A stretch of DNA of 64,000 nucleotides from Kiloniella laminariae (GCF_027214005.1 NZ_JAPWGY010000003.1:372001-436000), one strand, 5' to 3'; counted from the stretch's first letter, positions 1-10,942 are shown. Made by a program: numbers and translations. Notes: generated by a model not told the origin, from the letters alone.

Positions 1-1367
1 TCTTCCTCGCCCTCGGCAAAAACGACACGTTTCGGGTGGCTTTTGACCTTCTGGGCTATCCGCATGAACGTTGTTGCGGCGGGATCGAGCCGGGCCGAAA
101 GCTCACGTTCGTAAGCTTCAAAATCTTCGATGTCCTTGCGCGCAACGCCACTTTCCATTGCCGCTTTGGCAACAGCGCAGGGGATCACGGTAATCAGGCG
201 CGGGTCAAAAGGGGCCGGAATGATATAGTCGCGACCATAGCGCATCTGGCGTCCGGCATAGGCTTTTCCAACCTCGTCGGGAACATCTTCCCGGGCCAGT
301 TCTGCCAGGGCCATAGCCGCAGCCACCTTCATGCTCATGTTGATGCTTGAAGCACGCACATCAAGGGCACCCCGGAAGATATAGGGGAAGCCCAAGACGT
401 TGTTTACCTGGTTGGGGTAATCCGAGCGCCCGGTTGCAACGATGGCATCGTCCCGCACGGAGGCAACCTCTTCCGGTGTAATCTCGGGATCCGGGTTGGC
501 CATGGCAAAGATAATCGGGTTGGGGGCCATGCTCTTGACCATTTCGGATGTCAGTGCCCCTTTGATCGAAAGTCCAAAAACCACATCGGCATTTTTCATC
601 GCATCTTCGAGGCTGCGGTCATCAGTTGGAACCGCATGGGCAGACTTCCACTGGTTCATGCCATCCTGTCGGCCCTGGTAGATAACACCGCGAGTATCGC
701 AAAGCAGAATATTTTCGTGGGGAACACCAAGTGCTTTTACCAGCTCGGTACAGGCGATTCCGGCAGAACCCGCGCCGTTAACGACCATCTTGATTTTCTT
801 GATATCCTTACCCGTCAGGTCGAGGGCATTGATCAGGCCAGCTGCGGCGATGATGGCCGTCCCGTGCTGATCATCGTGGAAAACCGGGATGTCGAGCAGT
901 TCCTGCAGGCGCTGTTCAATAATAAAACATTCAGGGGCCTTGATATCTTCAAGATTGATGCCGCCGAATGTCTTGCCGAGGAAGCGTACACAATTGACAA
1001 ATTCATCCACGTTTTCTGTATCGACTTCAAGGTCTATCCCGTCAACATCGGCAAAACGTTTGAAGAGAACCGCCTTTCCTTCCATCACGGGTTTAGAACC
1101 CAGCGCCCCAAGGTTACCCAGTCCCAGAACAGCGGTACCATTTGAGATAACGGCAACGAGGTTGCCTTTGGCGGTGTAGTCGTAAGCGGCAGCAGGGTCT
1201 TCCGCAATCCTGAGACAGGGGACGGCCACGCCGGGCGAATAGGCCAGGGCGAGATCCCGTTGTGTTGTCAGAGGTTTTGTGGCTCGTATTTCCAGTTTAC
1301 CCGGTCGGCCTGAGGAATGAAGTTCCAGCGCTTCTGCGTCGGTAATCCGGGAATTGTGCTTGGGCAC
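1..1367 (-). CDS. maeB: NADP-dependent malic enzyme (3' part missing)
   Basis: Oxidative decarboxylation of malate to pyruvate, feeding NADPH and gluconeogenic metabolism in the cytoplasm. The minus strand reads about 455 residues from a GTG start preceded by GGAG, ending at the window edge. The N-terminal malic domain shows LALAYSPGVAVPC, then FHDDQHGTAI and the NAD(P)-binding segment VVNGAGSAGIAC. The last visible residues (KSHPKRVVFAEGEEE) begin the phosphotransacetylase-like C-terminal domain of the large MaeB class (usually about 750 residues), so roughly 300 residues lie outside the window. Transcribed divergently from the sensor kinase gene, with about 510 bases between them. Confidence 0.93.
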   Translation of the reverse strand, partial: MPKHNSRITDAEALELHSSGRPGKLEIRATKPLTTQRDLALAYSPGVAVPCLRIAEDPAAAYDYTAKGNLVAVISNGTAVLGLGNLGALGSKPVMEGKAVLFKRFADVDGIDLEVDTENVDEFVNCVRFLGKTFGGINLEDIKAPECFIIEQRLQELLDIPVFHDDQHGTAIIAAAGLINALDLTGKDIKKIKMVVNGAGSAGIACTELVKALGVPHENILLCDTRGVIYQGRQDGMNQWKSAHAVPTDDRSLEDAMKNADVVFGLSIKGALTSEMVKSMAPNPIIFAMANPDPEITPEEVASVRDDAIVATGRSDYPNQVNNVLGFPYIFRGALDVRASSINMSMKVAAAMALAELAREDVPDEVGKAYAGRQMRYGRDYIIPAPFDPRLITVIPCAVAKAAMESGVARKDIEDFEAYERELSARLDPAATTFMRIAQKVKSHPKRVVFAEGEE

Positions 1368-1878
1368 GGGTAGGTCTCCGCTTTTTTATATCTGAGGGTC
1401 GGTGTCTTAGGGTTAAGGTCTAGGTGAGGCGAACCTTATGGTGGCTCTTGGCTGTATATTGCATTGCGACAAAGTTCTTGGGAAGGAAAATTGTACAATA
1501 ATGTCGGAAAGTGCGTTGGATGGACTAATATAATTAGGCAGTTATCCGTCAGTCAGAGGATGGCAGGGGAAAGCGCGTCACCTGTTTTAAGGTACTCTTC
1601 GCGCGGCACTGCAAGCCTCGGCCAGCAGGATTTTGCTGGAAAGAATAATCAAGTCGCGGAATTTTCCCGCTATATTCACTTCCTGACTGCGGGGTGTCCT
1701 TGAATAATTTAAAAATCCTCAATCGTTATTTCCTCTGTATCATGCGCGGTTATTATCAATTTCTTTGTTTTTTCCGATGCAAAATACCCAGAGCTGACGC
1801 ATTATGACTTAATTCTTGATGCAAAATATATCCTAATTTCCAGAGACAGATCGGTTCGTTCATCCGTGAAATATACAT
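1368..1878. other. Divergent intergenic region, no gene seen
   Basis: About 510 AT-rich bases between the divergent malic enzyme and sensor kinase genes. The only sizeable open frame (1464-1703, plus) has no recognisable protein character and no good ribosome binding site, so I do not call it. The stretch should carry both promoters, but I cannot assign -35/-10 boxes with confidence. Confidence 0.5.
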
Positions 1879-3303
1879 ATGCTGAAACCCGTTAAGACCA
1901 TTAACGCCAAGCTGTTGTTTCTGATTGTGCCGGCCGTCTTACTGGTTTCGCTATTTCAGAACATGGTGGACAGTTATCTTGATTATCAAGATGATCAGGA
2001 GATGATTGCCACTCAGTGGCAAAATCTGGCGACGACACAGGCCAATGTGGTTTCGGGGTATCTCTGGAATTTTGATATTGAAGCGATCCAGTCTCATCTT
2101 GATAGTCTGGTTGAATTCAACGAGGTCTATAGCGCGGAAGTTTATGACGAAAAGCAGAGTCTGGTTTCAGGCTCGGGCGAAATGGAGATCGATGGTCCGG
2201 CGTACAGGGTTATCACCTTGGACATCGTCTACAAGGATCCGTTTGTAAACCGGAAGATTGGGCAGTTTGTTCTGGTAATTGCCCACACGGATATTCCGAC
2301 CCTTCTGCTGAATAATCTGCTGCAAGAGCTTCCGGAAACCATTCTGATGGTTCTTGCTCTGACGGGCATTATTGTTCTGGCGAATCACAAATTTGTTTTC
2401 AAGCCATTGCGAGAGCTAAATCAGGGTTTCTCGACTTTTGATCAACTGTTGTTACGCCACAAGATACCGATCAGCTCTGAAGACGAGGTGGGGGAGTTGA
2501 TTGATGGCTATAACCGGATGATCGAGAAGCTGGAACAGCATGAGAAGCAGCAGTTGCTCTATGTTCAGGGGCTGGAGGCAGCTAATCGGGCCAAAACCGA
2601 TTTTCTGGCAAATATGAGTCACGAACTAAGGACGCCTCTCAACGCGATTATCGGCTTCTCCGAGATGATCAAATTTGAGATGCTTGGGAAGCTGGATGAA
2701 CCCAAATACCGTGATTACGCCGAAGATATCTATAGCAGTGGTACTTTGTTGCTGGAGATCATCAATGATATCCTCGACATGTCCAAAATCGAGGCTGGGG
2801 AAGTTCATCTGAATGAAGAGATTATTGATCTGCGCGAAGTGATTCAATCTTGTTGCCGCATCATCAATGGTCGCGCAGAGCGCAACAAGATTACGATCGG
2901 GACCAGATTCCAGCCAGATTGCCCTTATCTCTATTGCGACAATACCCGTGTACGGCAGGTACTGCTTAACCTTTTGAGCAACGCAATCAAATTTACCCCT
3001 TCTGATGGCAAGATAGAGATTCAGGTGGGTGTATCGCCCGAGCAACAGCTGGAAATTGTGGTTGCAGATAACGGCATCGGAATCCCGGAAGAAAAGATTA
3101 CCGAAGTTCTCAAACCCTTTATACAGGTGGACAGTCACCTGACCCGTCAGCATGAGGGAACCGGCCTTGGACTGCCTCTGTCAAAAACGCTTATGGAACT
3201 TCATGGCGGCAGCCTCTTGCTTGAAAGCAAGTTAGATGAAGGAACCCGGGTCATCATGGTTTTTCCAACTGAACGGATAAGAAAGACTGTGATTATCGAA
3301 TAA
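1879..3303 (+). CDS. Membrane-bound sensor histidine kinase, orphan
   Basis: Autophosphorylating sensor of a two-component system. Domains in order: N-terminal membrane segment (about residues 12-27), a periplasmic sensor loop (28-152), a second membrane segment (about 153-170), a HAMP-like linker, HisKA with H-box SHELRTPLN (His248), and HATPase with N-box around Asn364/Asn368, G1 box DNGIGIP (397-403) and G2 GTGLGL (427-432). All catalytic motifs are intact. No receiver domain is fused and no response regulator gene is adjacent, so its partner must be elsewhere. It resembles the PleC/DivJ-like class of alphaproteobacterial kinases by its HELRTPLNAIIGFSEM motif. The signal is unknown. Confidence 0.9.
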   Translation: MLKPVKTINAKLLFLIVPAVLLVSLFQNMVDSYLDYQDDQEMIATQWQNLATTQANVVSGYLWNFDIEAIQSHLDSLVEFNEVYSAEVYDEKQSLVSGSGEMEIDGPAYRVITLDIVYKDPFVNRKIGQFVLVIAHTDIPTLLLNNLLQELPETILMVLALTGIIVLANHKFVFKPLRELNQGFSTFDQLLLRHKIPISSEDEVGELIDGYNRMIEKLEQHEKQQLLYVQGLEAANRAKTDFLANMSHELRTPLNAIIGFSEMIKFEMLGKLDEPKYRDYAEDIYSSGTLLLEIINDILDMSKIEAGEVHLNEEIIDLREVIQSCCRIINGRAERNKITIGTRFQPDCPYLYCDNTRVRQVLLNLLSNAIKFTPSDGKIEIQVGVSPEQQLEIVVADNGIGIPEEKITEVLKPFIQVDSHLTRQHEGTGLGLPLSKTLMELHGGSLLLESKLDEGTRVIMVFPTERIRKTVIIE

Positions 3304-3385
3304 TAAAGGAAGCGGTGGGTTTCCAGCTGTGAGCCAGCCCAAACCCGGACAGGCTTTCTGCTAAAGATTCCCTTTTTCACGGACT

Positions 3386-6265
3386 TTGCTCGACCAGATG
3401 ACTGTGCTAACTTCCAGCACCAGTTTCCCTATAGTTTTAGAGTTGATTTATTCTGTGACCGAAACGATTTCTTCTGTAGTCCCCCCTCTGCACGATTCCA
3501 CGACTGATTCCTTGAAACAGGATGACCCGGGAGCAGCCAAGAGTCCGACCTTGCCAGGAAAAACAGCAGGAGCGGCGGGCTCGGCGGGGAGCGACAAAGC
3601 AGAAAAGATTACTCCGATGATGGCTCAATACCTCGAGATCAAGGAGGCACATCCCGGTTCCTTGCTGTTTTATCGTATGGGAGATTTCTACGAGCTGTTT
3701 TTTCAGGATGCGGTTGAGGCCTCGGCGGCGCTGGATATCACCCTGACCAAACGGGGGCATCACAAGGGGGCAGATATTCCCATGTGTGGCGTGCCCGTTC
3801 ATGCCGCAGACGGTTATCTTTCCCGCTTGATCAGAAAAGGTTTCAAGGTCGCCATTTGTGAACAGATGGAAGATCCTGCGGAGGCCAAGAAGCGCGGGGC
3901 AAAATCGGTTGTAAAGCGGGGGGTTGTCCGCCTGGTAACGCCAGGAACGATCACAGAGGATGAGCTGCTTGATGTGCGCAGTCACAACTTTCTCGCTGCC
4001 ATCACGGATGCTGCTGGCGGCTATGGACTGGCCTGGCTGGATATGTCGACCGGAGATTTCTTTGCCCAGCCTGTTCAGGTGACCGGAGAGGGGCAACTGG
4101 GGCCCCTGTTGGCAGCCCTGGCCCGCTTGAGTCCTGGTGAACTTCTGTTGCCGGAGCGGCTGTATCAACGACAGGAATTTTTTGAAATCATCAATGAATG
4201 GCGTGAGGCTATTTCACCTCTGCCCTCCTCCCGCTTTGACAGTGAAAATGCCCGGCGTCGCCTTGAGGACGTCTTCTCCGTCCGGGCACTCGATGCTTTT
4301 GGTGAGTTCTCCCGGGCAGAAACCGCCGCGGCCGGAGCACTTCTGGATTATGTCGAGCTGACCCAGAAGGGGAAGCTTCCCCGGCTTTCAGCACCGAAAC
4401 AGGTGCGTTCTGGCGCTGTAATGGAAATAGATGCTGCAACCCGCCGCAACCTGGAACTGACACAGGCTCTGACTGGAGGACGCAAAGGCAGCCTTCTGGC
4501 AACGATTGACCGCACCGTCACCGGGGCAGGTGCCCGGTTGCTGGGGGCCTGGATGTCTTCGCCTCTGACTGATTCAACAGCGGTTATCAACCGGCTGGAC
4601 ATGGTTTCCTGGGCCACAGAACAGGAAAACCTACGGCAGGATCTGCGTTGCAGTTTACGTCAATGTCCTGACATCGAACGCGGCCTCTCCCGCCTGACGA
4701 TCGGACGAGGGGGCCCCCGGGATCTTGCAGGTATCAGAGATGCCTTGCAGGAAGCTGCCCGGTTAAAAGACCTTTTGTCGTCTATGGCAGGAGGCGCGCT
4801 TCCTGAAGGACTGCAACGGCTGGCTGTCCAGCTGGGAGATCATCGGGAACTCTGTGCCAAATTGCAAAAAGCCCTGCTGGAAGATCTTCCGCTTCAGGCT
4901 CGGGACGGTGGCTTTATTGCACGGGGCTTTGCTCCGGCCCTGGACGAGTTTAAGCAGCTGCGCGATGACAGTCGAAAATTGATTGCAGGCCTGCAGTCCA
5001 AATATGTCGAGATGACGGGCGTTAACAGTCTGAAGGTCAAGCACAACAATGTTCTGGGCTATTTTATCGAAGTCAGTCCGACAAATGCTTCCCGGGTGGA
5101 TACCGGACCGGATTCCGAGTTCATTCATCGACAGACCCTGGCCTCGGCAATGCGGTTTACCACAGTGGAACTCTCTGAACTGGAGCAGAAAATTGCGGGT
5201 GCCGCGGGCAAGGCGTTGGCGATTGAACTCGAACTTTATGAGGAGCTGGTGACAAGCGTGGTTGAGACAGCAGACACGATTGCTTCTGCTGCCCGGGCCC
5301 TGGCAACGCTGGATGTGGTTTCAGCCCTTGCCGAGTTGGCGGTAACAGAGCGTTGGAGCCGCCCCAAAGTCGATCAGTCTCTTGCTTTTGATATCGTCAG
5401 GGGACGACATCCTGTGGTGGAAGCTGCACTGGCAAAAACCCAGGATGGTCCCTTTGTCGCCAATAACTGCGTCCTGGAGGGGCAGGAAAGGCTGTGGCTG
5501 GTGACGGGGCCGAATATGGCGGGTAAGTCGACTTTCCTGCGCCAGAATGCCCTGATCGCGGTTCTGGCTCAGATGGGATCCTATGTACCGGCTGAATCAG
5601 CGCATATCGGGGCGATCGACCGGCTGTTCAGCCGGGTTGGCGCGGCGGATGATCTGGCGCGTGGTCGCTCGACCTTTATGGTTGAAATGGTTGAGACCGC
5701 GGTGATTCTCAATCAGGCGACGGAGCGATCTCTGGTGATCCTGGACGAGATCGGTCGGGGGACGGCTACGTATGATGGCCTGTCTATTGCCTGGGCCTGT
5801 GTCGAGCATCTGCATGAAGCAAATAAATCCCGGGCGCTTTTTGCCACGCACTATCACGAGCTGACGAGTCTGACAGCCAAGCTGGAGTCACTTTCCTGCC
5901 ACTCCATGCGGGTCAAGGAATGGCAAGGAGAAGTCGTATTCCTGCATGAGGTAACGTCAGGAGCTGCAGATCGGTCCTATGGCATCCATGTGGCCAGGCT
6001 TGCGGGGCTGCCTGCCGTCGCCATTGCCCGGGCTGAACAGGTGCTTGAGACTCTGGAGAAAGATGGACAGGCTGGTAATCTGGCACACCTGGCCGAGGAT
6101 CTGCCTCTTTTTGCCAACCTGCAACGGGCCGAAGCGGAAGCCCAGTCATCAACCGGGGGCAAGTCTGTGCTTGAGTTGCGGCTGGATGCAGTTGCGCTCG
6201 ACGATCTGACACCGCGAGAGGCTCTGGATTTGCTCTATGAACTGAAAGGGCTTGGGCGGAGTTGA
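3386..6265 (+). CDS. mutS: DNA mismatch repair ATPase MutS
   Basis: Recognises base mismatches and small loops and recruits MutL. The mismatch-contacting Phe-X-Glu motif is visible (FYELF; Phe101, Glu103 counting from the TTG at 3386). The ATPase has Walker [10 protein letters not shown] (708-716), Walker [12 protein letters not shown] and the trans-acting His segment FATHYHELT. Length 959 residues is long for the family (about 850-910), because about 75 Ser/Thr/Ala/Gly-rich residues precede the conserved ITPMMAQYL. The start is uncertain: TTG 3386, ATG 3398 and GTG 3455 are in frame and none has a strong ribosome binding site. The next gene is glnD, an association common in alphaproteobacteria. 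Confidence 0.96.
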   Translation: MLDQMTVLTSSTSFPIVLELIYSVTETISSVVPPLHDSTTDSLKQDDPGAAKSPTLPGKTAGAAGSAGSDKAEKITPMMAQYLEIKEAHPGSLLFYRMGDFYELFFQDAVEASAALDITLTKRGHHKGADIPMCGVPVHAADGYLSRLIRKGFKVAICEQMEDPAEAKKRGAKSVVKRGVVRLVTPGTITEDELLDVRSHNFLAAITDAAGGYGLAWLDMSTGDFFAQPVQVTGEGQLGPLLAALARLSPGELLLPERLYQRQEFFEIINEWREAISPLPSSRFDSENARRRLEDVFSVRALDAFGEFSRAETAAAGALLDYVELTQKGKLPRLSAPKQVRSGAVMEIDAATRRNLELTQALTGGRKGSLLATIDRTVTGAGARLLGAWMSSPLTDSTAVINRLDMVSWATEQENLRQDLRCSLRQCPDIERGLSRLTIGRGGPRDLAGIRDALQEAARLKDLLSSMAGGALPEGLQRLAVQLGDHRELCAKLQKALLEDLPLQARDGGFIARGFAPALDEFKQLRDDSRKLIAGLQSKYVEMTGVNSLKVKHNNVLGYFIEVSPTNASRVDTGPDSEFIHRQTLASAMRFTTVELSELEQKIAGAAGKALAIELELYEELVTSVVETADTIASAARALATLDVVSALAELAVTERWSRPKVDQSLAFDIVRGRHPVVEAALAKTQDGPFVANNCVLEGQERLWLVTGPNMAGKSTFLRQNALIAVLAQMGSYVPAESAHIGAIDRLFSRVGAADDLARGRSTFMVEMVETAVILNQATERSLVILDEIGRGTATYDGLSIAWACVEHLHEANKSRALFATHYHELTSLTAKLESLSCHSMRVKEWQGEVVFLHEVTSGAADRSYGIHVARLAGLPAVAIARAEQVLETLEKDGQAGNLAHLAEDLPLFANLQRAEAEAQSSTGGKSVLELRLDAVALDDLTPREALDLLYELKGLGRS

Positions 6266-6381
6266 TTGTCCCTGCTATGCTCGTGTTCCCAAGTGATTGT
6301 TTCGTTTGAACAGTCAGCCAAAGTGCTTTGTTTCCGAGCGCCTTGTTCCCTGAAGACAATGTTTTGGTTAAGCAGGTGTAG

Positions 6382-9150
6382 ATGCCAATTACTTCTCTAG
6401 ATTATGCCTATGATCAGGATGTCAAAAATAAAGCCGCTATTTTTCCTGCTACAGAGCTGAATAAAAAAATCGCCGGGATTCGGGCACAAAAAGAACCTGC
6501 CCTGACCAAACGAAATCAGGTCCTTGCCCTGTTACGGGATGCCTTGAGCGAGGGGCGGGCGGAAGTTCGCAAGCGTTTTGACGAAAAAGCCTCTGGCACA
6601 ATGGTTGTCCGCGCCAACTGTTTTCTGGTCGATCAGATCGTTAAACTTGTCTATCACTTTGTAAATGAAGAACTTTATCCGGTGGGAGTGCCTTCCAAGG
6701 GAGAAAGCCTTTCGGTTGCGGCAGTGGGGGGATATGGCCGTGGAGAACTGGCGCCGCAGTCAGACGTGGATATCCTGTTTTTACTTCCCTACAAGAAAAC
6801 GCCCAGAACCGAGCAGGTTGTGGAAGCGATGCTTTATTTCCTTTGGGATCTGAACTTTAAAATCGGCCATTCCGTACGCACCCTGAAAGAATGTATCCGC
6901 AGTTCACAAGCCGATCTTACAATCAACACCTCTATTCTGGAATCCAGGTTCCTTTGCGGCGATCTCAAGCTTTTTACCCAACTGCGGAAAACCTATGACA
7001 GGGTGGTCAGATCGGGGCGAGGGGCGACTTTCATCGAGGAAAAACTCGCCGAACGTAGCGAACGCCACAAGAAAGTCGGGGGGTCCAGGTATACCCTCGA
7101 GCCGAATATCAAAGAAGGCAAGGGCGGCTTGAGGGATCTGCAGACCCTTTTCTGGATCGCCAAGTTTATCTATCAGGTTGATGATGTCTCCAGCCTGGTT
7201 GAAAGAGGGGTTTTTACCCGGCAGGAAGTGCGCCAGTTTGAAAAAGCCCAGGCCTTTCTTTGGTCGGTGCGCTGTGCCCTGCATTACCTGACCAACCGTC
7301 CGGAAGAACGGTTAAGTTTTGATGTTCAGCGCGAGCTGGCAGACTGGATGCAGTATACGGATCATGCCGGGACCAAGGGTGTTGAGCGCATGATGAAACA
7401 CTATTTCATCGTGGCCAAGGCAGTCGGTGGGCTAACCCGTATTTTCTGTGCTGCCCTGGAAGCCGAACACAATCGCCGATCAGGCTTCCGCTTGCCTTTA
7501 CCCTTTCTTCAACGCAAGCGAACAGTGGAAAAATTTCGACTTGAAGGAGATCGTCTGACATTCCGGCAAGAAGATACGCTGGATAAAGATCCGCTGGAAA
7601 TGTTGCGAATTTTTCATGTGGCGCAAAAACATGATCTTGATATCCACCCGGCGGCCTTGCGCAAAATTACGCAGAACCTGCGGCTGATAAAACATCATCT
7701 GCGGGATAATGAAGCAGCCAGCAGACTCTTTCTGGATATTCTGGCCTCGCCAAAAGATCCGGAAAAAACCTTGCGGCGTCTGAACGAATCAGGCGTTTTG
7801 GGCCGTTTTGTTCCCGACTTTGGCCGGGTAGAAGCCTTGATGCAGTTCAACATGTATCATCACTATACCGTGGATGAGCACACGCTTTTTGCTGTGGGGA
7901 TTTTGCATCAGATTGAAAAGGGGCTGTTGCAGAAGGAGGCCCCGATTGCCAGTGAGGTTGTACACAAGGTTCTGTCACGCAAGGTTCTCTATGTGGCTGT
8001 TTTCTTACACGACATAGCCAAGGGGCGATCGGGGGACCATTCGATTGAAGGGGCCAAGATTGCTTTGCGGATCTGTCCGCGTATGGGGCTGACGGCAGAA
8101 GAAACAGAAACGGTTTCCTGGCTGGTGCGTTATCACCTGACCATGAGTGAAACCGCCTTTTCAAGAGACATTGACGATCCAAAAACCATTCAGGACTTTG
8201 CCGAGATTGTGCAATCACCCGAACGCCTGCGTCTTTTGCTGATTCTGACTGTTGCAGATATCCGCGCTGTTGGGCCAAATGTCTGGAATGCCTGGAAGGC
8301 CGCCTTGTTGAGGGAGCTCTATTGGCGCACAGAAGAGCTTCTTTCCGGGGGGCTTGCTGCTGAAGGGCAAGAGCGCCGGGTGCAGGTGGCCTGGGAAAAA
8401 CTTACTGCTGCGCTGTCGCACTGGCCCGCCCAGGAACTGGCTTTGCATCTGGAGCGGGGAACGGTTTCCTATTGGATCTCGAGTGATACAGAAACCCAGG
8501 CGCGGCATGCAGAGCTGATTCGTCAGGCAGAGGTTGATAAATCTCCTTTTACGGCAGAGGTCAGAGTGGATCACTACCGACAGGTGACCGAAGTGACAAT
8601 CTATGCCGCTGACCATCCGGGACTTTTCAGCAGGGTTGCAGGCGCTTTGGCTGTTTCAGGGGCCTCTATTGAGGGTGCGACCATTCATACCCTGCGCAAT
8701 GGTATGGCGCTGGACAGCTTTTACATTGCCGATTCCCACAGTAAGACCCTGATTGAAGATCCGGATCGGCTTCATCAGATTGAAACAGCTATAGAACAAT
8801 CGCTTACCGGAGAGTTGAAAGCGGCAAAATTGTTGAAAAATCTGCCGACACGGCTGCCCAGTCGCGTGCTCAAGGCCATGCGGGTCAAGCCGCGGGTCCT
8901 GATCGATAACAAGGCGAGTGCCAGCTATACCGTGATCGAGGTCAATGGCCAGGATCGACCGGGATTGCTTTATCACCTGACGCAGGCGCTTACGAAACTG
9001 GGGCTGCTCGTTCACTCTGCCCGAATTGCGACTTACGGTGTGCGTGCTGTTGATGTGTTCTATGTCGAATCTGCGCTGGGAGACAAAATTTCAAGCCAGC
9101 AAAAACTGAACACGATCCAGAAAAAACTGCTGGAAATCCTCGAGTCATGA
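6382..9150 (+). CDS. glnD: PII uridylyltransferase / uridylyl-removing enzyme
   Basis: Bifunctional nitrogen sensor that uridylylates PII proteins when glutamine is low and removes UMP when glutamine is high. Domains: nucleotidyltransferase with GGYGRGELAPQSDVDILF (116-133, metal-binding Asp residues), a helical linker, an HD phosphohydrolase domain (His543-Asp544 in FLHDIAKGRSGDHS), and two C-terminal ACT domains that bind glutamine (from about 737, ADHPGLFSRVAGAL, and from about 855, GQDRPGLLYHLTQAL). Length 922 residues is normal. It lies 116 bases after mutS on the same strand and may share transcription. Confidence 0.97.
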   Translation: MPITSLDYAYDQDVKNKAAIFPATELNKKIAGIRAQKEPALTKRNQVLALLRDALSEGRAEVRKRFDEKASGTMVVRANCFLVDQIVKLVYHFVNEELYPVGVPSKGESLSVAAVGGYGRGELAPQSDVDILFLLPYKKTPRTEQVVEAMLYFLWDLNFKIGHSVRTLKECIRSSQADLTINTSILESRFLCGDLKLFTQLRKTYDRVVRSGRGATFIEEKLAERSERHKKVGGSRYTLEPNIKEGKGGLRDLQTLFWIAKFIYQVDDVSSLVERGVFTRQEVRQFEKAQAFLWSVRCALHYLTNRPEERLSFDVQRELADWMQYTDHAGTKGVERMMKHYFIVAKAVGGLTRIFCAALEAEHNRRSGFRLPLPFLQRKRTVEKFRLEGDRLTFRQEDTLDKDPLEMLRIFHVAQKHDLDIHPAALRKITQNLRLIKHHLRDNEAASRLFLDILASPKDPEKTLRRLNESGVLGRFVPDFGRVEALMQFNMYHHYTVDEHTLFAVGILHQIEKGLLQKEAPIASEVVHKVLSRKVLYVAVFLHDIAKGRSGDHSIEGAKIALRICPRMGLTAEETETVSWLVRYHLTMSETAFSRDIDDPKTIQDFAEIVQSPERLRLLLILTVADIRAVGPNVWNAWKAALLRELYWRTEELLSGGLAAEGQERRVQVAWEKLTAALSHWPAQELALHLERGTVSYWISSDTETQARHAELIRQAEVDKSPFTAEVRVDHYRQVTEVTIYAADHPGLFSRVAGALAVSGASIEGATIHTLRNGMALDSFYIADSHSKTLIEDPDRLHQIETAIEQSLTGELKAAKLLKNLPTRLPSRVLKAMRVKPRVLIDNKASASYTVIEVNGQDRPGLLYHLTQALTKLGLLVHSARIATYGVRAVDVFYVESALGDKISSQQKLNTIQKKLLEILES

Positions 9151-9356
9151 GAAGGAAACGGGGCAGGCTCTGGGGAACAAGCTTCTGACTGTGGCCTGTC
9201 CTGAGGGTGTTTTGTTGCCTGTTGACGCTTGCCAGCTGTTTCCTTCTCTTTCGTTCAGATGCCTGAGATATTTGTGTTAATGTAGCGGAATACTTCGTGG
9301 GGACAGAATGACAGCGCTGTCTCTCTCTGTGATAACTCTCTTCGCGGGAACTGACA

Positions 9357-9917
9357 GTGTCTTCCTCTCTGGCCTTTGATTTCCTGAGTCCGCGCTGCCA
9401 GTTGTTTCATGACTACTGGTGGAGGCTGAAAGAGTCTTCGGAACAGATTGTGCCCCATAAATCGGACTTTAATCCGGCGGCAATCAAACCGGTTTTACCC
9501 TATGTTTTGCTACATGATCTGACGATTCCGGGGAAATCCCTTTTGCGGCTGGTGGGGACGGCGATTGTTGACCGGATGGGGATTGACGCAACGGGACGAG
9601 ACTATCTGGACTTTGTTTCACCAGAGCGCAGAGACAAGGCGTATCATCATTTGCAGACGACTTCTTCCCTTCCCTGCGGCATGCGGGTTGTGATCGAAGG
9701 AAGATATCAGTCAGGCCGGGTCAATGTTTCCGAGACTGTCGGCTATCCACTTGAAGCGACGGGAGAGGCTCCAAGATTTATGATTTTTGTCGACGATATT
9801 GTCGAGACCATGGAATATCAGGATGTGAGTGACAAGCAACTCGAATATTATCGGGTTCGACGTCGGGATTACATCGATATTGGTGCTGGAATCCCGACAG
9901 TCAAACCGTCTGAATAA
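9357..9917 (+). CDS. PAS-domain (PAS_5-like) protein of unknown function
   Basis: A 186-residue soluble protein beginning at GTG. The central part (about 20-150) has the layout of the PAS_5 family common in Rhodospirillales: an N-terminal FHDYWWRLKES, a core LLRLVGTAIVDRMGIDATGRDYLDFV, and a C-terminal strand RFMIFVDDIVE. No output domain is attached, so it is either a small sensor acting through a partner or a ligand-binding protein. It converges with the LysE-type exporter gene, whose stop codon lies only 9 bases beyond this one; no terminator hairpin separates them. Family assignment is by pattern recognition only. Confidence 0.75.
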   Translation: MSSSLAFDFLSPRCQLFHDYWWRLKESSEQIVPHKSDFNPAAIKPVLPYVLLHDLTIPGKSLLRLVGTAIVDRMGIDATGRDYLDFVSPERRDKAYHHLQTTSSLPCGMRVVIEGRYQSGRVNVSETVGYPLEATGEAPRFMIFVDDIVETMEYQDVSDKQLEYYRVRRRDYIDIGAGIPTVKPSE

Positions 9918-9926
9918 ATCAAGAAA

Positions 9927-10559
9927 TTACCTGCTTGCGAGCAAGGCGCTTGCCCCGATTAACGCGCCGCCGCTGATCCGGTTAACCATCTGGACCTTGC
10001 CTGACCGTTTCAGAAGAGGAACGAGTTGATTCCCGCCCAAGGCGTAGCTCATCAGCCAAAAGAACTCGATCACAACGAAGGTTCCGGCAAGAATTGCCAG
10101 CTGTGGTCCTTGTGGAAGTTCCAGGTTGATGAATTGAGGCAAAAAGGCTGCAAAGAAAATCATGGCCTTGGGGTTACTGGCGCCAACAAAAAACGCCTGG
10201 CGGTAAAGCGAGAAGAAATCTTTTTTGCGGCTTGTCGAGATGGTGTTGCACGATGCCGGATTATCCAGCGCCATCGCTGGGCTACGCCAGGCTTTGATCC
10301 CGAGATAAAGCAGGTAGACGACCCCCCCCCACTTGATCACGGTAAAGGCGCTTGCGGATGTTGAAAGTATGGCACTTAAACCTGCTGCAGAGGCAAAAAG
10401 CATGATCAACATGGCTGACACACCACCAAGGGAGCTGGCAAAGGCGGCCCGTTTTCCGCGAGTCATGCCAACGGTCATCGAAAGCAGCATGTTCGGTCCT
10501 GGAGTCATTGAGGCGATACAGGTGGTAACAACGTAAATCAGCCAGGTTTCAAGTGACAT
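9927..10559 (-). CDS. LysE/RhtB-family amino acid exporter
   Basis: Inner-membrane exporter of 210 residues with about six hydrophobic segments. The family hallmark TPGPNM lies near residue 19-24, followed by the GxxxG-rich second helix. A second conserved patch, FFVGASNPKAMIFFAAFLPQF, marks the RhtB-type repeat. Members export amino acids or homoserine lactone-like compounds; the substrate cannot be told from sequence. It runs opposite to both flanking genes. The length is normal for the family. Confidence 0.88.
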   Translation of the reverse strand: MSLETWLIYVVTTCIASMTPGPNMLLSMTVGMTRGKRAAFASSLGGVSAMLIMLFASAAGLSAILSTSASAFTVIKWGGVVYLLYLGIKAWRSPAMALDNPASCNTISTSRKKDFFSLYRQAFFVGASNPKAMIFFAAFLPQFINLELPQGPQLAILAGTFVVIEFFWLMSYALGGNQLVPLLKRSGKVQMVNRISGGALIGASALLASR

Positions 10560-10942
10560 TTGGTAGCTTTCAGGGCAGAAATTTGGGCAAAGGAAAAATC
10601 CCGAAGACTATAGGGAGATCTTCTGTCACTGAAAAGCCATGATTCTGGATGATGAAGACAGGATGGTAGGACCTGCAATGAGTTCACGACAGTACGGATT
10701 TGGGTCTGGAAGTCTGAAGTCGATAGACTCAACAGCGTTCAGCTATGTCGGCCAGTTACCTTTGTCACGGTTGTTGCTTTCTGGTCTTTTAATGGACACT
10801 GTGGAAACCCTTCCCAAGAGATGGGCCATCCATTAATAAAGAGCGTGTTATTATCTGAAGCTTATGTCTGGTTACCTGTGTTCTGAAGCTTGCTCCTTGC
10901 TTCAACAAGAACCGGGAAGGCATGTTGGGGGCGGAGTTCTAT
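10560..10942. other. Intergenic region before murJ
   Basis: About 380 bases between the LysE-type exporter (minus) and murJ (plus). Open frames at 10639-10836 and 10864-11088 have no protein-like composition or homology I recognise. The region should hold the promoters of both divergent genes. I see no RNA gene or repeat. Confidence 0.4.

Noticed and set aside
1464-1703. 79-codon frame in the maeB upstream gap
   Set aside because: No ribosome binding site, no homology recognised, biased composition.
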